This document shows positions 1-11,200 of a stretch of 64,000 bases of DNA, in pieces (position 1 is the first letter of the stretch; every line of letters begins with the position of its first letter). The position numbers were made by a program, and so were the translations under genes. Under the pieces are notes generated by a model. The model was not told the origin of the DNA, did not search any database, and was given only the letters and a program-made list of their open reading frames with translations. Source of the stretch: Neospora caninum Liverpool (Eukaryota; Apicomplexa; Conoidasida; Eucoccidiorida; Sarcocystidae); assembly GCF_000208865.1 (NCBI RefSeq), contig NC_018391.1:1674001-1738000 (forward strand). The letters run 5' to 3'.

Positions 1-760
1 CTCCCTTTTCGATGAGCTTCTAACGCATGCATCGCGATCTGAACGGAGACACAGAGCCGGGGATCCTGCCGGGTTGGCAGTGCACAGACACACCAGGGGA
101 CCGGTGGGGAGCCCCCTGCATGCGTGTGCATGCGCGCTCACAGCGGCTTCTCTTCAGAGGCGAACGCAGAAGTTTCGATGAACGGCCGACGAAAACGCGG
201 CGGGCGCTGCCTCCCTGTGCGCTCCATCTCCCAGTGGGAAGGGGATCCATTTCCTCCGTGAGCACACAGGGACGCACGGGACACAGACACAAAATCCAGA
301 AAAACGTGACACTCTCATAGAGCCACGCGGTGACCTCGGGGGACACCGAAAATCAACCCCCGAACGCCCACTGCTACGTACGCAAAGAACTCGCCTCGTG
401 GCCGCTTTCACGGGAAAAAACAGGCATATGCAACAATTACCCATGGACACGTCTACATGCGTCGTACCCACACCAACCCACTGATATCTACATATATATC
501 TACATATAAATCTACATATATATCTACATATATATATATATATATATATAGATATGAATATACACATCTCTGTATAGATATATACACACGTCTGCATGCA
601 TCCATGTATCTTCATGTGCATGTATGTGTATAGCTCGCTTGTGTTTTCAGGGCTCTGCAGTGCACCTGGTGAATCGGTTGAGAGGCCTATTTGTAGCAGG
701 GGCAACTTGTCTCTCGCTCGCTGCTGAGTCGGTTTTGTGACTTGCCTCGCTTTCACTCAC
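1..760. other. Intron and possible 3' part of the HPR gene; no assignable exon
   Basis: The last clear exon of the HPR gene ends at 761 with a strong donor, so this stretch should begin with its intron. It holds a TA/TATG microsatellite and several TGCATGC motifs (25-31 inverted, 117-123, 128-134). Open frames on the minus strand at 20-346 have no recognisable domain, and I cannot choose a terminal exon. Confidence 0.4.
484..560. repeat. TA/TATC-rich microsatellite in an intron
   Basis: Interrupted runs of CATATATATC and (TA)n, seen directly. It sits downstream of the last HPR-gene donor (minus strand) and so is most likely intronic. Confidence 0.85.
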
Positions 761-3700
761 CTCTGCTAAAGCCCAGACGAGGTGGCCAAAAGCCGGCAGA
801 GAGAGAAGCTGGCCTTCGGCTGCAACGACTTGCTGAACGTCGTCCAGGATTCTGACAGACAGAAGGAAGGCAAATTCGCACACTGTCACGTGAAGGGAGA
901 CACCCACAGGGGATAGACCGGACACACGAGAAGAAAATGTTTTCCTCGTTGAAATAAGCTCATCGATCGGAGTGACAAAACACACCACCCGAAGAAGAGA
1001 CGAGAAGAAACGGAGAAACACATTCGATGTCCACCCTTTGTCTCCTTCCTCAAAGAAGTGCCTTCCCCCGCGTATACTCCTGAACAGCAACCCCTCAGTC
1101 AAACGTACACCTCAAGATGTTCGCATACAGGAACACACCTACACATGCATATATACATATATATATATATATGAATGCGTATATGATCGTCTGTGAACGT
1201 CTACATATACACAGATCCATGCTTATGTGTGCATGTCGATGAGTTAAGACCCCACATGTATATATTTATTTTTTCTCGGAAGTCCCTCTGGTTCTCCCCA
1301 CGCGTTTCATTTAGCGTTTGGGAGTTTGTCGGTTCTGCGTGTGTGTTTCCTTTCTGCGCCTCCGCGGCGTCTCTGCTCACCGTGCCACATTTTCATCGTG
1401 GAACCCGAGTTTCGCGCACGCGTGCAGGATGACGATTCTGGACTGGGTATCTTTCTTCGCTCTTGCGCCCGTCTCCCCGGTCGCTCCCCCGAGCGCGCCG
1501 CCTTCCCCCTCCCGTCCTTCGGCGTGTCGGGCAAGCATCGCGAGCTTGTTGCTGATCGCCTTTTGGACTTTCTGTCTGCGGTGTATGTGGGTTCTGAGGA
1601 GCAGTCGGTTCGCTGAGGAGAGGGAGGCGAGGCAGCCGAAGGTTCGGAGGAACTCGCGGATCGACGAGGCTTCAATCAGGTGTCCGAGCCGCCGCATGGT
1701 CATATGGAGGAGTTGTTCGTCCGCCACGCCAAGCGCGTGGACGGCTTCGAGAAGGTCGCAGACTGCCGGGCTGTCTAGGGACCAGAAGACGCGCACCTTG
1801 TTCTTCAGCTGCTGCAGGAGGAGGGGCGTGAGGGCGGCAGGCCCTCTGCGCTCTGGAGGCAGCTTGGCGAGGATGTAGAGGAGCTGTACGCAGTCTTCTG
1901 CAAACAGTTCGGGCGTGACGTTTGCGCTCCTATCCAGGAGTTGGGGGACCACGGGGTGCGACAGGTATTCGGCTTCGGACAACCCCACGAGGATGTGAAC
2001 CAGGTTCTGAGGGTAGAAGGTGTGCAGGCGTTTCTGGACGAGATCTGCGCACTCCCCGAAGAAGCGCGCATCCGAGACGAGCGTCGCGGCCAAGCCGAAG
2101 CCGTAGAGCGTCCGCGACAGCTGGAGCGGCGAGAAGGTCGGCAGGAGCTTCGCCGTCTGCTTTTGTAGCGCCCGCAAGAGTTCCCGACTGCCGAACCCGA
2201 GCTGTGCAAAGGTCGGCACCACCAACATGATGTCATGCGGCGTGAAGTGCTTCACTTTCGGCAACATCGCGTAGTGCAGATCCGCAAAGAAGTCCTGGTC
2301 GACCGCGCCTGAAAAAGAGCCGAAACGGAGAGGCGTCTCGGACGCATGAACGAAAGCACATCACAGAACAACCGGGGACAGAGACGAAGGTGACTGATCG
2401 TCTGACGAGGCGCGCTGGTCGGCCGTATACATCCCGCCGGTCGCTTTTTCTGTCTCGCCTTACCGACTTCGCCATACGCCCAGGCGAGGAGACTGAGGTC
2501 TTTGGCCCGCAAGTCCCCGATGAAGGCGCGTACGGCGGGGGCGATGGTGAGGCGGAAGAAATCTTGGTCGGTTTCGCCTGCGCGCGCAAAGGCCCAGGCG
2601 AGAGTGACGATCTCTCGGGCCGCGCAGCCGTCGATGCGCGTCTCGAGCTCGCGTTTCAAGTCTTGAAAAAGGCCCCGATCGACGAACCCGACAGTGCCGT
2701 AGGACCAGCCCACCAACGCCAGTTCGCCGCCGGACATCGCCGGGACGGCGCGGCGCACCGCGTTGCCGAGCTGCACAAACAGCGCCTGGTCCTTCACTCT
2801 GAGGCGCGCCAGCGAGCTGCAGATGCATGCGAGTGTCCCCGGACACGCGACGCGCGAGGCAAACCCCTCTTCGTCTTCTTGAGCGGGACGCGTTGGGTCG
2901 GCGGGCGACTCGGCTGCGTCCTCTGGCGCGGCGAGAGCGTCGTGAACCCACGGCCGACTGCTGGGGAGACACTGCGTCAAGTAGGGCCCTTCCTTGAGGG
3001 CCTGGATGAGGGCCGCTTGCAGCGCGACGCCTTCGCGGACCGGAAACGGGAGTTTGCTGACGCAGAAAAGCGAACAGGCGACTTGCTTGACGCTCATGTG
3101 GGGCACGTCCGCGGCGCAGAGTCGGAGGAGCTGCGGGAGCCAGCGGGGGGCGTGCTCGAGTCGAATCAGACCCCACAAAAGGAGACACTTCCCGCCGACG
3201 GAGACGTGGGGAAGCGCGGCTGCCGTCGCCTCACAAAGCGCGAGAAAACGCTCGTCCTTCTTCACCGATAGGGCCTGGGCGGGGCTCGCCAGCCGCCCCA
3301 ACTTGTGGAAAGCTGTGACGAGGGTCACCGGGTGAGGCGTCGAGACGAAGGCAGAGGAGACAGAAGGCTCGGAGGACCCGGAAGCGGAGGGCGGAGGCGA
3401 GGGCGCGAGCGCCGCCGAGAAGGAGACAGGAAGAGACGGGGTGCGGTCTTGTGGAGACAGCGAAGCCGCAGACGCGAGCGACACGGAGACAGCGGGGGAG
3501 ATCGACGGCGAGGGAGAAGAGAGATCGTCAATCAGCAGCTGGTCTTCGCCTGAGGCGACGGAGACAGGAGGCTCGGGAGTCTGTTGAGCAGCGCTCTCGA
3601 GAGCCAGGAGAATCTGACCAACCGACCGCGCACGCACAATCGCCAACTGCGTCTGCAGCTGCTGCGGAGAAAGCTCCGCCCACATCTCCTTCTTCACTTT

Positions 3701-5648
3701 CGTCATCTCCTCAACCATGCGAACCGGACTGAAGGCGTCGATCTCCTCCCCCTCCCGCAACGCACGCTCCCGACGAAGCGGAGAAGAAGAGGGGCGATGG
3801 TAGGGTGAAGAGAGAGAGTCGCCACGGGGGCCGATGCCAATCGACAGCTCCGGCATGTCTTTCGCTCGCTCGTCTTCAGCCCTCTCCCGCTGTTTCCCGA
3901 CAGGCCTGGACTGGCTTTCAGTGGCGAGGACGCGCCCAGAGCTGTCTCCTGTCTCTTCCGTCGGCCTGCCTCCTCTCCGGCGTTGCCGTCTCCCCACCGG
4001 CCGGACCTCCGCCCGCGGCTGCGTCGTCTCTGAATCTTCGTCCGCGTCTCTCGCATCCCTCTCTTCTCCATCCGCTGTCTCTTCTTCGCGTCTCCCCGAT
4101 TCTAGGGCCTGGATCCCGCCTCGCACGCCGTCGCGTTCTTCGAGCTCCGCGAGCCATCGAAACTGGTCTCTGGCGTCTCCTCTGCATGCTTTCGCAGCGG
4201 CTGTCGCGTCTTCCTTCATGATGCTCATCAGGCGCCGCTCGTCGTCTTGGTTTCTGAGGAGTTTTACCGTTTCGTGGGAAAAGGAAGTCTCGACGTCCAA
4301 GACATTGCTCGTTGTTCGTCTGGAGCCCCGGCGCGCGCCATCCACCTCCCCCCCTCGTTCCGCTCCGGCTTCGTGCGCCTCGTCTCTGTCTCCGCGTGCG
4401 TCCCCTTCCTTGATTCCTCTGTAGCTCTGCTTCTTCTCGTCCTTCTCGCGCTTTCTTCTCGCGGCTTCTTCACTTTCGCGCATCGACCTCAGGCCCTCCG
4501 CGTCTTCGAGCCCGCGATCCCGCGCGAGCGCCGCGGAGGCGCCAAGCCCCAAGACGCGCGCGGTCTCCCGCGCCTTCCGAATTTCTCGGTTCCGCTGCCG
4601 GTCCTCTTCCTTCTCCTTCAGCTCCGCCCACAACGACTTCTGGTACGGTCCTTGATCGACCGTGAGGTCTGCGAGAGAAAAGCGCGACGGGCGTTTCTTC
4701 CGCGGAGGAGGCGAACTCCCGAGGCCCTTCGAGAGCGAAGGCGCGAGCGGATCTGAAGACTCGGCAGGCAGGAAGTAGCCTGCCGCTCGCCTGCACACGC
4801 CACGCGCATGAGAGGAACCGTGCGACGAGACAACAAGGAGTGAGAAACTGAGACGAGAGAAAGGCCAACAGACGGGCGAGAAGAAAGAAGAGACAGAGAC
4901 GAAGAACAGGAAGAGACGCAGAAGGGAGAGCACACATGTGGCTGCATGCGCCGGGTCAGAAAAGAGTCTGAGAGCGTGTGCCTCGGGTTTGAACGCAGCG
5001 ATCCAGGTGCGTTCGTTACCTGATTCGGGCGTTGCCGCTCGCGCTTTTTGCCGAGGTCCCCGGCTTCACGCGAAAGACAAACGAGGAGGGAGAATCCGAC
5101 AAGGCGCCGTACTCGTCGTGGCCAACGTCTACTTCTTCAAAAGACTCCTCGAAACGGCTCGACGCCCTCTCTAGGGCATCTTCCTCAAGCACAGAAACCG
5201 GATGAGGAGATGAGGAAGACGAAAGGGAGGAAGAGAATCGGAGCAAACGGCGTGGAAGGCGAGAATACGGACAACACAAAGAAAAAGACAAAGAGCAAGA
5301 GAGAGAAGAAGAGAGAGAAGAAGACAGAGAAGAAGAGAGAGAAGAGGGCAAGGCGTCCGTCGATGGTTTTTGTTGTGAAGGACAGAAAAAAAGTGACGTT
5401 GTAGCCGACGGAGAAAACGTGAGAGGGGCAGAAGGCACACGAGAAGCAGCGAAAGAAGACAGAGGAACAGGAAGCTGGGGAGAAGAAGCACACAGAGAAG
5501 ACTGAGGTGAAGAAGCACAAAGAGAAGACTGAGGTGACGAAGGACATCTTTGCGAGGAAGAGCGGCAGCGCGAGAGGGGGACTGCCCGCACTCCCGACGT
5601 TCCCCTGTCGGGGCGAGGAGGAGGCAGCCGAATCTTTGCGAGATGCAT
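761..5648 (-). CDS. Heptatricopeptide-like (HPR/RAP-class) organellar RNA-binding protein, 3' partial
   Basis: Four exons join in phase on the minus strand: 5648-5020 (donor GTAACG), 4790-2464 (donor GTAAGG), 2308-1381 (donor GTGAGC) and 944-761 (donor GTGAGT). They give about 1,355 residues, and the 3' end lies left of 761, perhaps outside the window. Residues 1-150 are Ser/Arg-rich with few acids, as in organellar presequences. Residues 210-650 are charged and low in complexity. From about residue 690 there are tandem units of about 37 residues, each with a motif like LSLLAWAYGEVG or ALVGWSYGTVGF followed by an FF/LF helix. I count at least eight. This is the heptatricopeptide repeat pattern known from apicomplexan mitochondrial RNA-binding proteins, some of which act on the fragmented mitochondrial rRNAs. 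That role is family knowledge; mitochondrial location is inference. No RAP domain is visible in the window. The 944 acceptor is the weakest join. Confidence 0.62.
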
Positions 5649-8211
5649 GGCGAGAAGAGAGGATGAGGAAGAACAACAAGAGGAAGAAGAGGAAGAAGAA
5701 GAGGAAGAGAAGCCGCGTATGCTGACACGGCAGGGAAGCGGAATACCCGGAGGGTGCGACAGAAGAGAGAAGAGAGAGAGTCACTCTCTCACGTTTTAAC
5801 GGAAAGGGGACGGGAGAAGAGTGTGCGCATGTTCTCGAAGTGTCCTCTGAGCAGCAGAAAAATCCACGGTCACTCCCATAGAGAGCTGAGAGAAAGGGAA
5901 ACTCGAGAACCTGCGGGAACGAGAAACTTGGAAGAAGACCGACAGACAGTGAAAGGCATGTGTCCTCTCGGGAAAGAAGAAAAAATCAAGAAAAATGTGT
6001 ATTTTTTGCCGGTGCGTCTTTGTGGGGCTCTGAGAAGCGCGAGAGACAGCTAGCGCGATCGACAGGCTCGGGGCTGCAAACCAAAGAGAGGCGAAGACAC
6101 CACAGAGGGGGAGAAAGCGGAACGAATCTTTCCCCTTTCTGTCGCCCTTCGATCTGCTTCCTTCACAAAGAGATACAGTTTCTCCTTCCAGTCAAATGCG
6201 CAACAGAGCCAGAACAAAGCGAACTTTCAGCGAGCGGCAAGAACCCTGTGCATGCATGCGCCAAATTCGATTGCCGGATCCCTGCCTTGGCAGCATTTCC
6301 ACTAAAACTTTTCTTCAGTCTCTTTGCTTGGCTTTCGCTTCCCATTTGTGGAATTTTTTTCTCAGGCGGGCCGATATTGCTCCACTTCCACACTTGATTT
6401 CGTTGCCCTCACGCGAGAAACAGAAGGCGGGCGGACAGAGGCAGCAGAGCGACTGAGGAAGAACGAGGAAGACGAGACATGAAGACAGGGGAAAAGGGAG
6501 AATGAGGACGAAAGGACGATCATGATAGAAATACAGAGGAAGAAAGAGGAGAAAGCGGAGGAGGAAGGACTTGGAACAACGCCAGAGGGCGAAAGAACGA
6601 GCCGTCCCTTTGCGACGCTCGGCCATTTGCCTACTTCAAAGAGGAACGATGGTGAAGACGCGAAAGAGATTGGAAGAGACTCAAACAGAACATGCAGAGA
6701 AGAAGGTGACTGCAGAAAGCGACTCAACGAAGAGGTGTCTTCGCAGCATATCTGCCCTCATTCTCTCTTTCCACTTAGGCTTTTAAAGGCGGGCCGGGCC
6801 AAAGCATCAAAGAGGTGTAAATATGGTCTATGTTTCTTACCTGTGGCAAGGTGGAGGTACGTCTACCAACAGCGCGAGGCAACTACGGAGGCAGTGCAGT
6901 CACTCACAGAAATTGACAGAGTTCCCGTTAGACATTTCAACATCTGAGATCGCTCTTTCGGTAGAGAGATCCCTCGCGGGATGCAGCCTTTCCGCAGTTC
7001 AACCTCGCGTTAAACTATGCTAGGTTGGCTTTCGCCTTACCAGCGCTACACGTTGAGGGAGTCACAGCCAGCGACACTGCGTGGTCGAGACAGAGGTGAA
7101 GAGTCAGCGAGGTGGAGAGACAGGGGGAGAACAAACATCAGGAGACTTGATGCACTTTCGGCTGGGTATGTGATTGTTCTGGAGCGCCTCTGCAGCCTCG
7201 CCTTTCAGCTCCCCTACGGCGTGGCGGGCCTGTACGTACACGCCCCGAACAAGGCTTTCCTCTTGAGCTCCTTTTTCTGCTGTTCGAGAGCTGCAGTAGG
7301 GTCCTTTTCGTGCGATGTGCGTTGCATTCGCTTCCCCATCTGCTAGGAAAAGAACGCCCGAAAGGAGCAAGGACTGCACGTCTTCGTTCCTCAACCTAGA
7401 CGAAGAGTTAGCGTGCGGGCTTGATACATGAAGAGAACGTTTAAAGCGCCTACCCGTGTTCTGCCTGGAAACGGGCCTCCAGTCCTTTGCGCACTCTTGC
7501 GACTGGTGGATTAACGCATGACGAGACCAAAACTACAGACGCGTAGCTACGAATGCGAAAATCGCCATCTGTCATCACCTCCCCACATATATACTATGGA
7601 AATACATCGCGTTCTCAGCCTCAGTCGACAGATCTCGATACGCCTAGTCAGGTGTAGGTTACGTGGATGGTTCTTTGCAGGGGTTGAGAGATAGCCGGAT
7701 AGGGAGACAGCACAGTGGGGAAGGGAGGTCGAGGTGAGAGATGTTGTCTGGAGAAGGACACTTCTCGTTCTTCACAGAAAAAAATTTGGTGTTTTCGGTT
7801 TGCGGCGCGGGGTCAATGCGGAAAGTGGATATACCCGTAAACCGCCTGTTGCATGCATGCGAGAACAGCAGGCGAAAAAACCAAAACACGAACAAGACGT
7901 CCCTCGTCCCTTCTCATGTCTACGCTCCCTGGTGTCACCGTCGAGCTACTCTCGATCTTTGCTGTCTTTCTCCCCTCCTGGTCTTTTCGCCCTTCACCTC
8001 TTTACCCTAGCTGCTTCCTTCCGCAGTGGGCGTCTTCGTCTCTTGGAAAACCTACACTTTGGAGCTGTGTTCTGTTGAATCTCGACTGCTTTTCGCGGCC
8101 TCGCCTCCGTGTTTCGAGAGTCGTATTAACCCCTTTTGATCTCTTTGATCGTCTTTCCCCTCCACACACACACACACGCCGCCGACGACTGGCGTCTTCT
8201 CAGGTCCGGCT
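5649..8211. other. Intergenic: HPR gene leader/promoter and 3' region of the GWD-like gene
   Basis: Both flanking genes are on the minus strand, so the low-coordinate side should hold the 5' leader and promoter of the HPR gene and the high-coordinate side the 3' UTR of the GWD-like gene. Open frames here are short, purine- or pyrimidine-biased and without recognisable domains. A short (CA)n run lies at 8164-8177. Overlapping TGCATGC pairs are listed separately. I see no gene. Confidence 0.6.
6249..6259. promoter_or_regulatory. Two overlapping TGCATGC motifs upstream of the HPR gene
   Basis: TGCATGC occurs twice with a 3-base overlap, about 600 bases upstream of the HPR-gene ATG. TGCATGC is a known over-represented promoter element in T. 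gondii and resembles ApiAP2 binding sites. Use as a promoter element here is inference, because the motif is scattered through the whole window. A second overlapping pair lies at 7850-7860. Confidence 0.35.
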
Positions 8212-11200
8212 TTAGAGCATCCTTTCTTCAGCTGGCTCTTCTTGCTCGATTGCGGGCACGCATCTGGAGCTGAGGAGGACGAGGGCGTCCCGGGCGCCGG
8301 TTTCTTCCACGCGTCCCTGATCTCCCTCTGCGTAGCACGTGACCCACATTCCGTGGACAATTTGTGGGAAGCCTAGAGCCTTTTCGGCCTCAATTGCCGC
8401 CGCCGCAGCCTGCAGCAGGTGCGCGTCTCTCCACGCTTCGTCAACAATCCACTTTTCTCGGTGGTACTCGACTCGCCACCGCCTCGGAACCGTCCCTCCC
8501 ACAGGCAGCGACGCCGTGGAGGCGAAGTTCGCGAGGGCCCGGGCCCCGCCCCCGTCCAGGGCGGGCCTGTTGGCCCCTGCGGGCCTCGGGGCTCGGCCCG
8601 CGTGCCCGCAGTCCCGGGGCCCTCCGCCCTTCGCGCCGCCGTCGCCCAGCGCGGGCGTGGACACACACCCCACAGGACTGGCGGGCGAGGGCCCGCGCAC
8701 CGAGGGCGCGGCGTTCTGGGGCCAGGAGGCCATGACCCCCTCTGGAGGGGCGAGGGAAGCCCGCGGAATCGGCGGCGGGTGGGGACGTGCGCGCTCGTTC
8801 ACTTGGTGTTGAATGCATGCGATGACCCCGTCGACCGCCATCATAGCCTCCAGGCCCTCGACGTTGAGGTCGGCAGAGACCAGCACACACGCGGAGGAGC
8901 AGCGCAGAAGGGTACTGGCTGACGGGAACCTGTCGATCTGAGGCGGCGCCACCCGAGACCCTGTGCCGGTGTCGACACACCGACAGGCTCCGCTGTTCTT
9001 CGCCCCCTGGCAGCACGGACAGCGCCGTGGAGCGGGGCCTGTCTCCCGCCAGCGACGCGCACTCGCCGAACGCAAAGAGCAGGAAGAGCCTCGCGAGCGC
9101 ACCGGACTCGGCGCCTGCGCAAATCCAATTGGCGCCTCTGGAGCGAACGCCTCGTGAAGCATCTGAGCACTGTCGGGAGCCAGGGAGAAACGAACGCCTC
9201 CAGGATTCGGATGCAGCGGAGCCTGGAAGGGAGGCGAGCTGTGGACCGCTTCCCGCGTCCGGCGCTCGCGTCCGGGATCAGGGACGCTTCTGCCCTCCGG
9301 GGGGGCCTCCCGGCGCCCTGTCTCTTGGCTTCGATCTCTCTGTCTCTCTCTGAGGCGGTCGCCGCGCGCTCCGGGCGCCTCGGCGCGTCTCCCTTCGAGT
9401 CCCAACTCGCCTGGAGTCTCCGGCGCTGTCCCCTCCGCGTCGTCCTGCGCCGCGCCTGTTGTCGGGAGCGTCCCTTCAGTCCCGTCGGGCCGCCCGCGTG
9501 CCGCGTCTCCTCTGTCTCCGCCCGCACCCCACAGAGAAGCCCCGAGAGGCTGGTCGGGAGCCGTGTACCGCGTCCGAAAGAGCAGCGGCTCGCCCGGACT
9601 CGCGGCGGCGCCTTCCAGGAGCTCGCGCGGGGCGAGGCCCAGACCGAGAACCACCTCGCCGTACAACTCTCGGATTTCAGGAGCCTCGGCGGAAGGTGGC
9701 GAGCAGTCGCGACTGCGCGACGTGGGCTCTGCGCCGCCCGGAAACCGGGACGGAGACGAGTCCGAGCCGCTCGAGGACCGCGGCCCCACGGAGGACCGAG
9801 AACAGTAAGTGTCTCCAGAAAGGGTGACTCCACTCCGACGGTCCAGCGTCTCGCACGCCCTCGAAAACCGCTCTGTCGCATCGCCGAGATCCCTCGCCGA
9901 CGCCCCCCTTCTTGTCCTCCACGCGTCGCCCTCGCTCCTCAGCTGCCTGAGGTGAGCGCCGTGGTGGTCCGTACGCGCCGCGCTCGCCGACGCCGCGTCG
10001 TCTGGCGCCCCGCCGCTCCGGCCTGGCTCGGCACTGGGGTGCGCGGGACTCCGAGGGGGACCGGAGCCGGAATTCACGCCAGGCGCGCGGCTGTACAGAC
10101 TCCCCATATCAGTGCGACACAGAAAGGACGCTTCGCACACGCCTTCAACCAGCTGGAGGAGAACCGCGATGCGAATCTGGGAAGACAGAGAGAACAAGAC
10201 TGGAGGTCCAAAGCGAGTGAAAAGGCAGCACAGCGGCAGGGACAAGACGAAAGGGCAACGGCAAACGGAGGGACAGCCGGGAAAACGCAGGAGACAAGTG
10301 CGGGCAGCTTCGATCGGTGGAGGAGCCCCTCGACCGACTGAGAGAGAAGAGAGACCAGGAACACACACGCAGAGACCGCCGTAGTGGAGGGTGCAGACGA
10401 AGCAAAGCGCCGAGAGCAGAACATCGACGCCTGCATTTGTCGCACTCTGTGTTCTCCCCGTATTCTCGTTTGTCTCGCCCTTTCGTCTTTCTTCCTTCTT
10501 CGCTCCCCTTCTCTCGTCGGTTCCAGCCGTCTGTCTTTCACCGCCGTCGCGGCCTACTCCGTCAGCCTGGGCTGTGAGCTTGGCCCGGCTTCGACACAGA
10601 ACGGCGTTACCCTTCGCGGGCCTCGGGGACTGAAACACACACTGCTTGTCTGCGCAACTGTCTCACCTGAGAGAACCGAAGTTGGGCTCGCTGGACAGCC
10701 AGAACGACGCTGGGCGAGAACAGCGTGCACCAGACGTTCTTGACGCAGTTCCACAGTTGTTCGGGGTTTTGTTGGAGCAGGGTCTTCAACGTGGATTGCC
10801 TGCGCTGAATGAGTCTCTGTTCGTCTTCCATCCGAGCCGCCTCGGTTCCTTCCCCGCGCCCGCCGCCGTTTTCAGAGCTTGGCCACTCCCCGCGTGGTCC
10901 GGCTTCTCGCGCTTCCCTCTCTGTCTCCAGTGCACCCGTCGACGTCCTCGCCCGCCCTCTCGGCGCTTCGCCGGCGTCTCCCATCTCTCCGGCGTCTCCC
11001 ATCTCTCCGGCGTCTCCCCTCTCTCCGGCGTCTCCCATCTCTCCGGCGTCTCCCCTCTCTCCGGCGTCGTCCCGCGCTCTCTCTCGTCTGCACGCCATCT
11101 GGTCTCCGTCTTCGCTTCGCGCTTCTCTTCTGCCGTCTCTCGCCTCGCGCCTCCCGGCCTCGCGCCCGGTTTCGACGCGGCCTCGACTCAGTTCGGTTGA

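Noticed and set aside
2994..4756. Plus-strand frames opposite the HPR gene
   Set aside because: They are Arg-rich shadows; the minus strand carries the repeat motifs and spliced continuity.
8212..10107. Separate 631-residue gene starting MGSLYSRA with an N-myristoylation-like start
   Set aside because: The residues just upstream (RIAVLLQLVEGVCEASF) match the GWD ATP domain and connect in phase to the exon ending at 10667, so this Met is internal.
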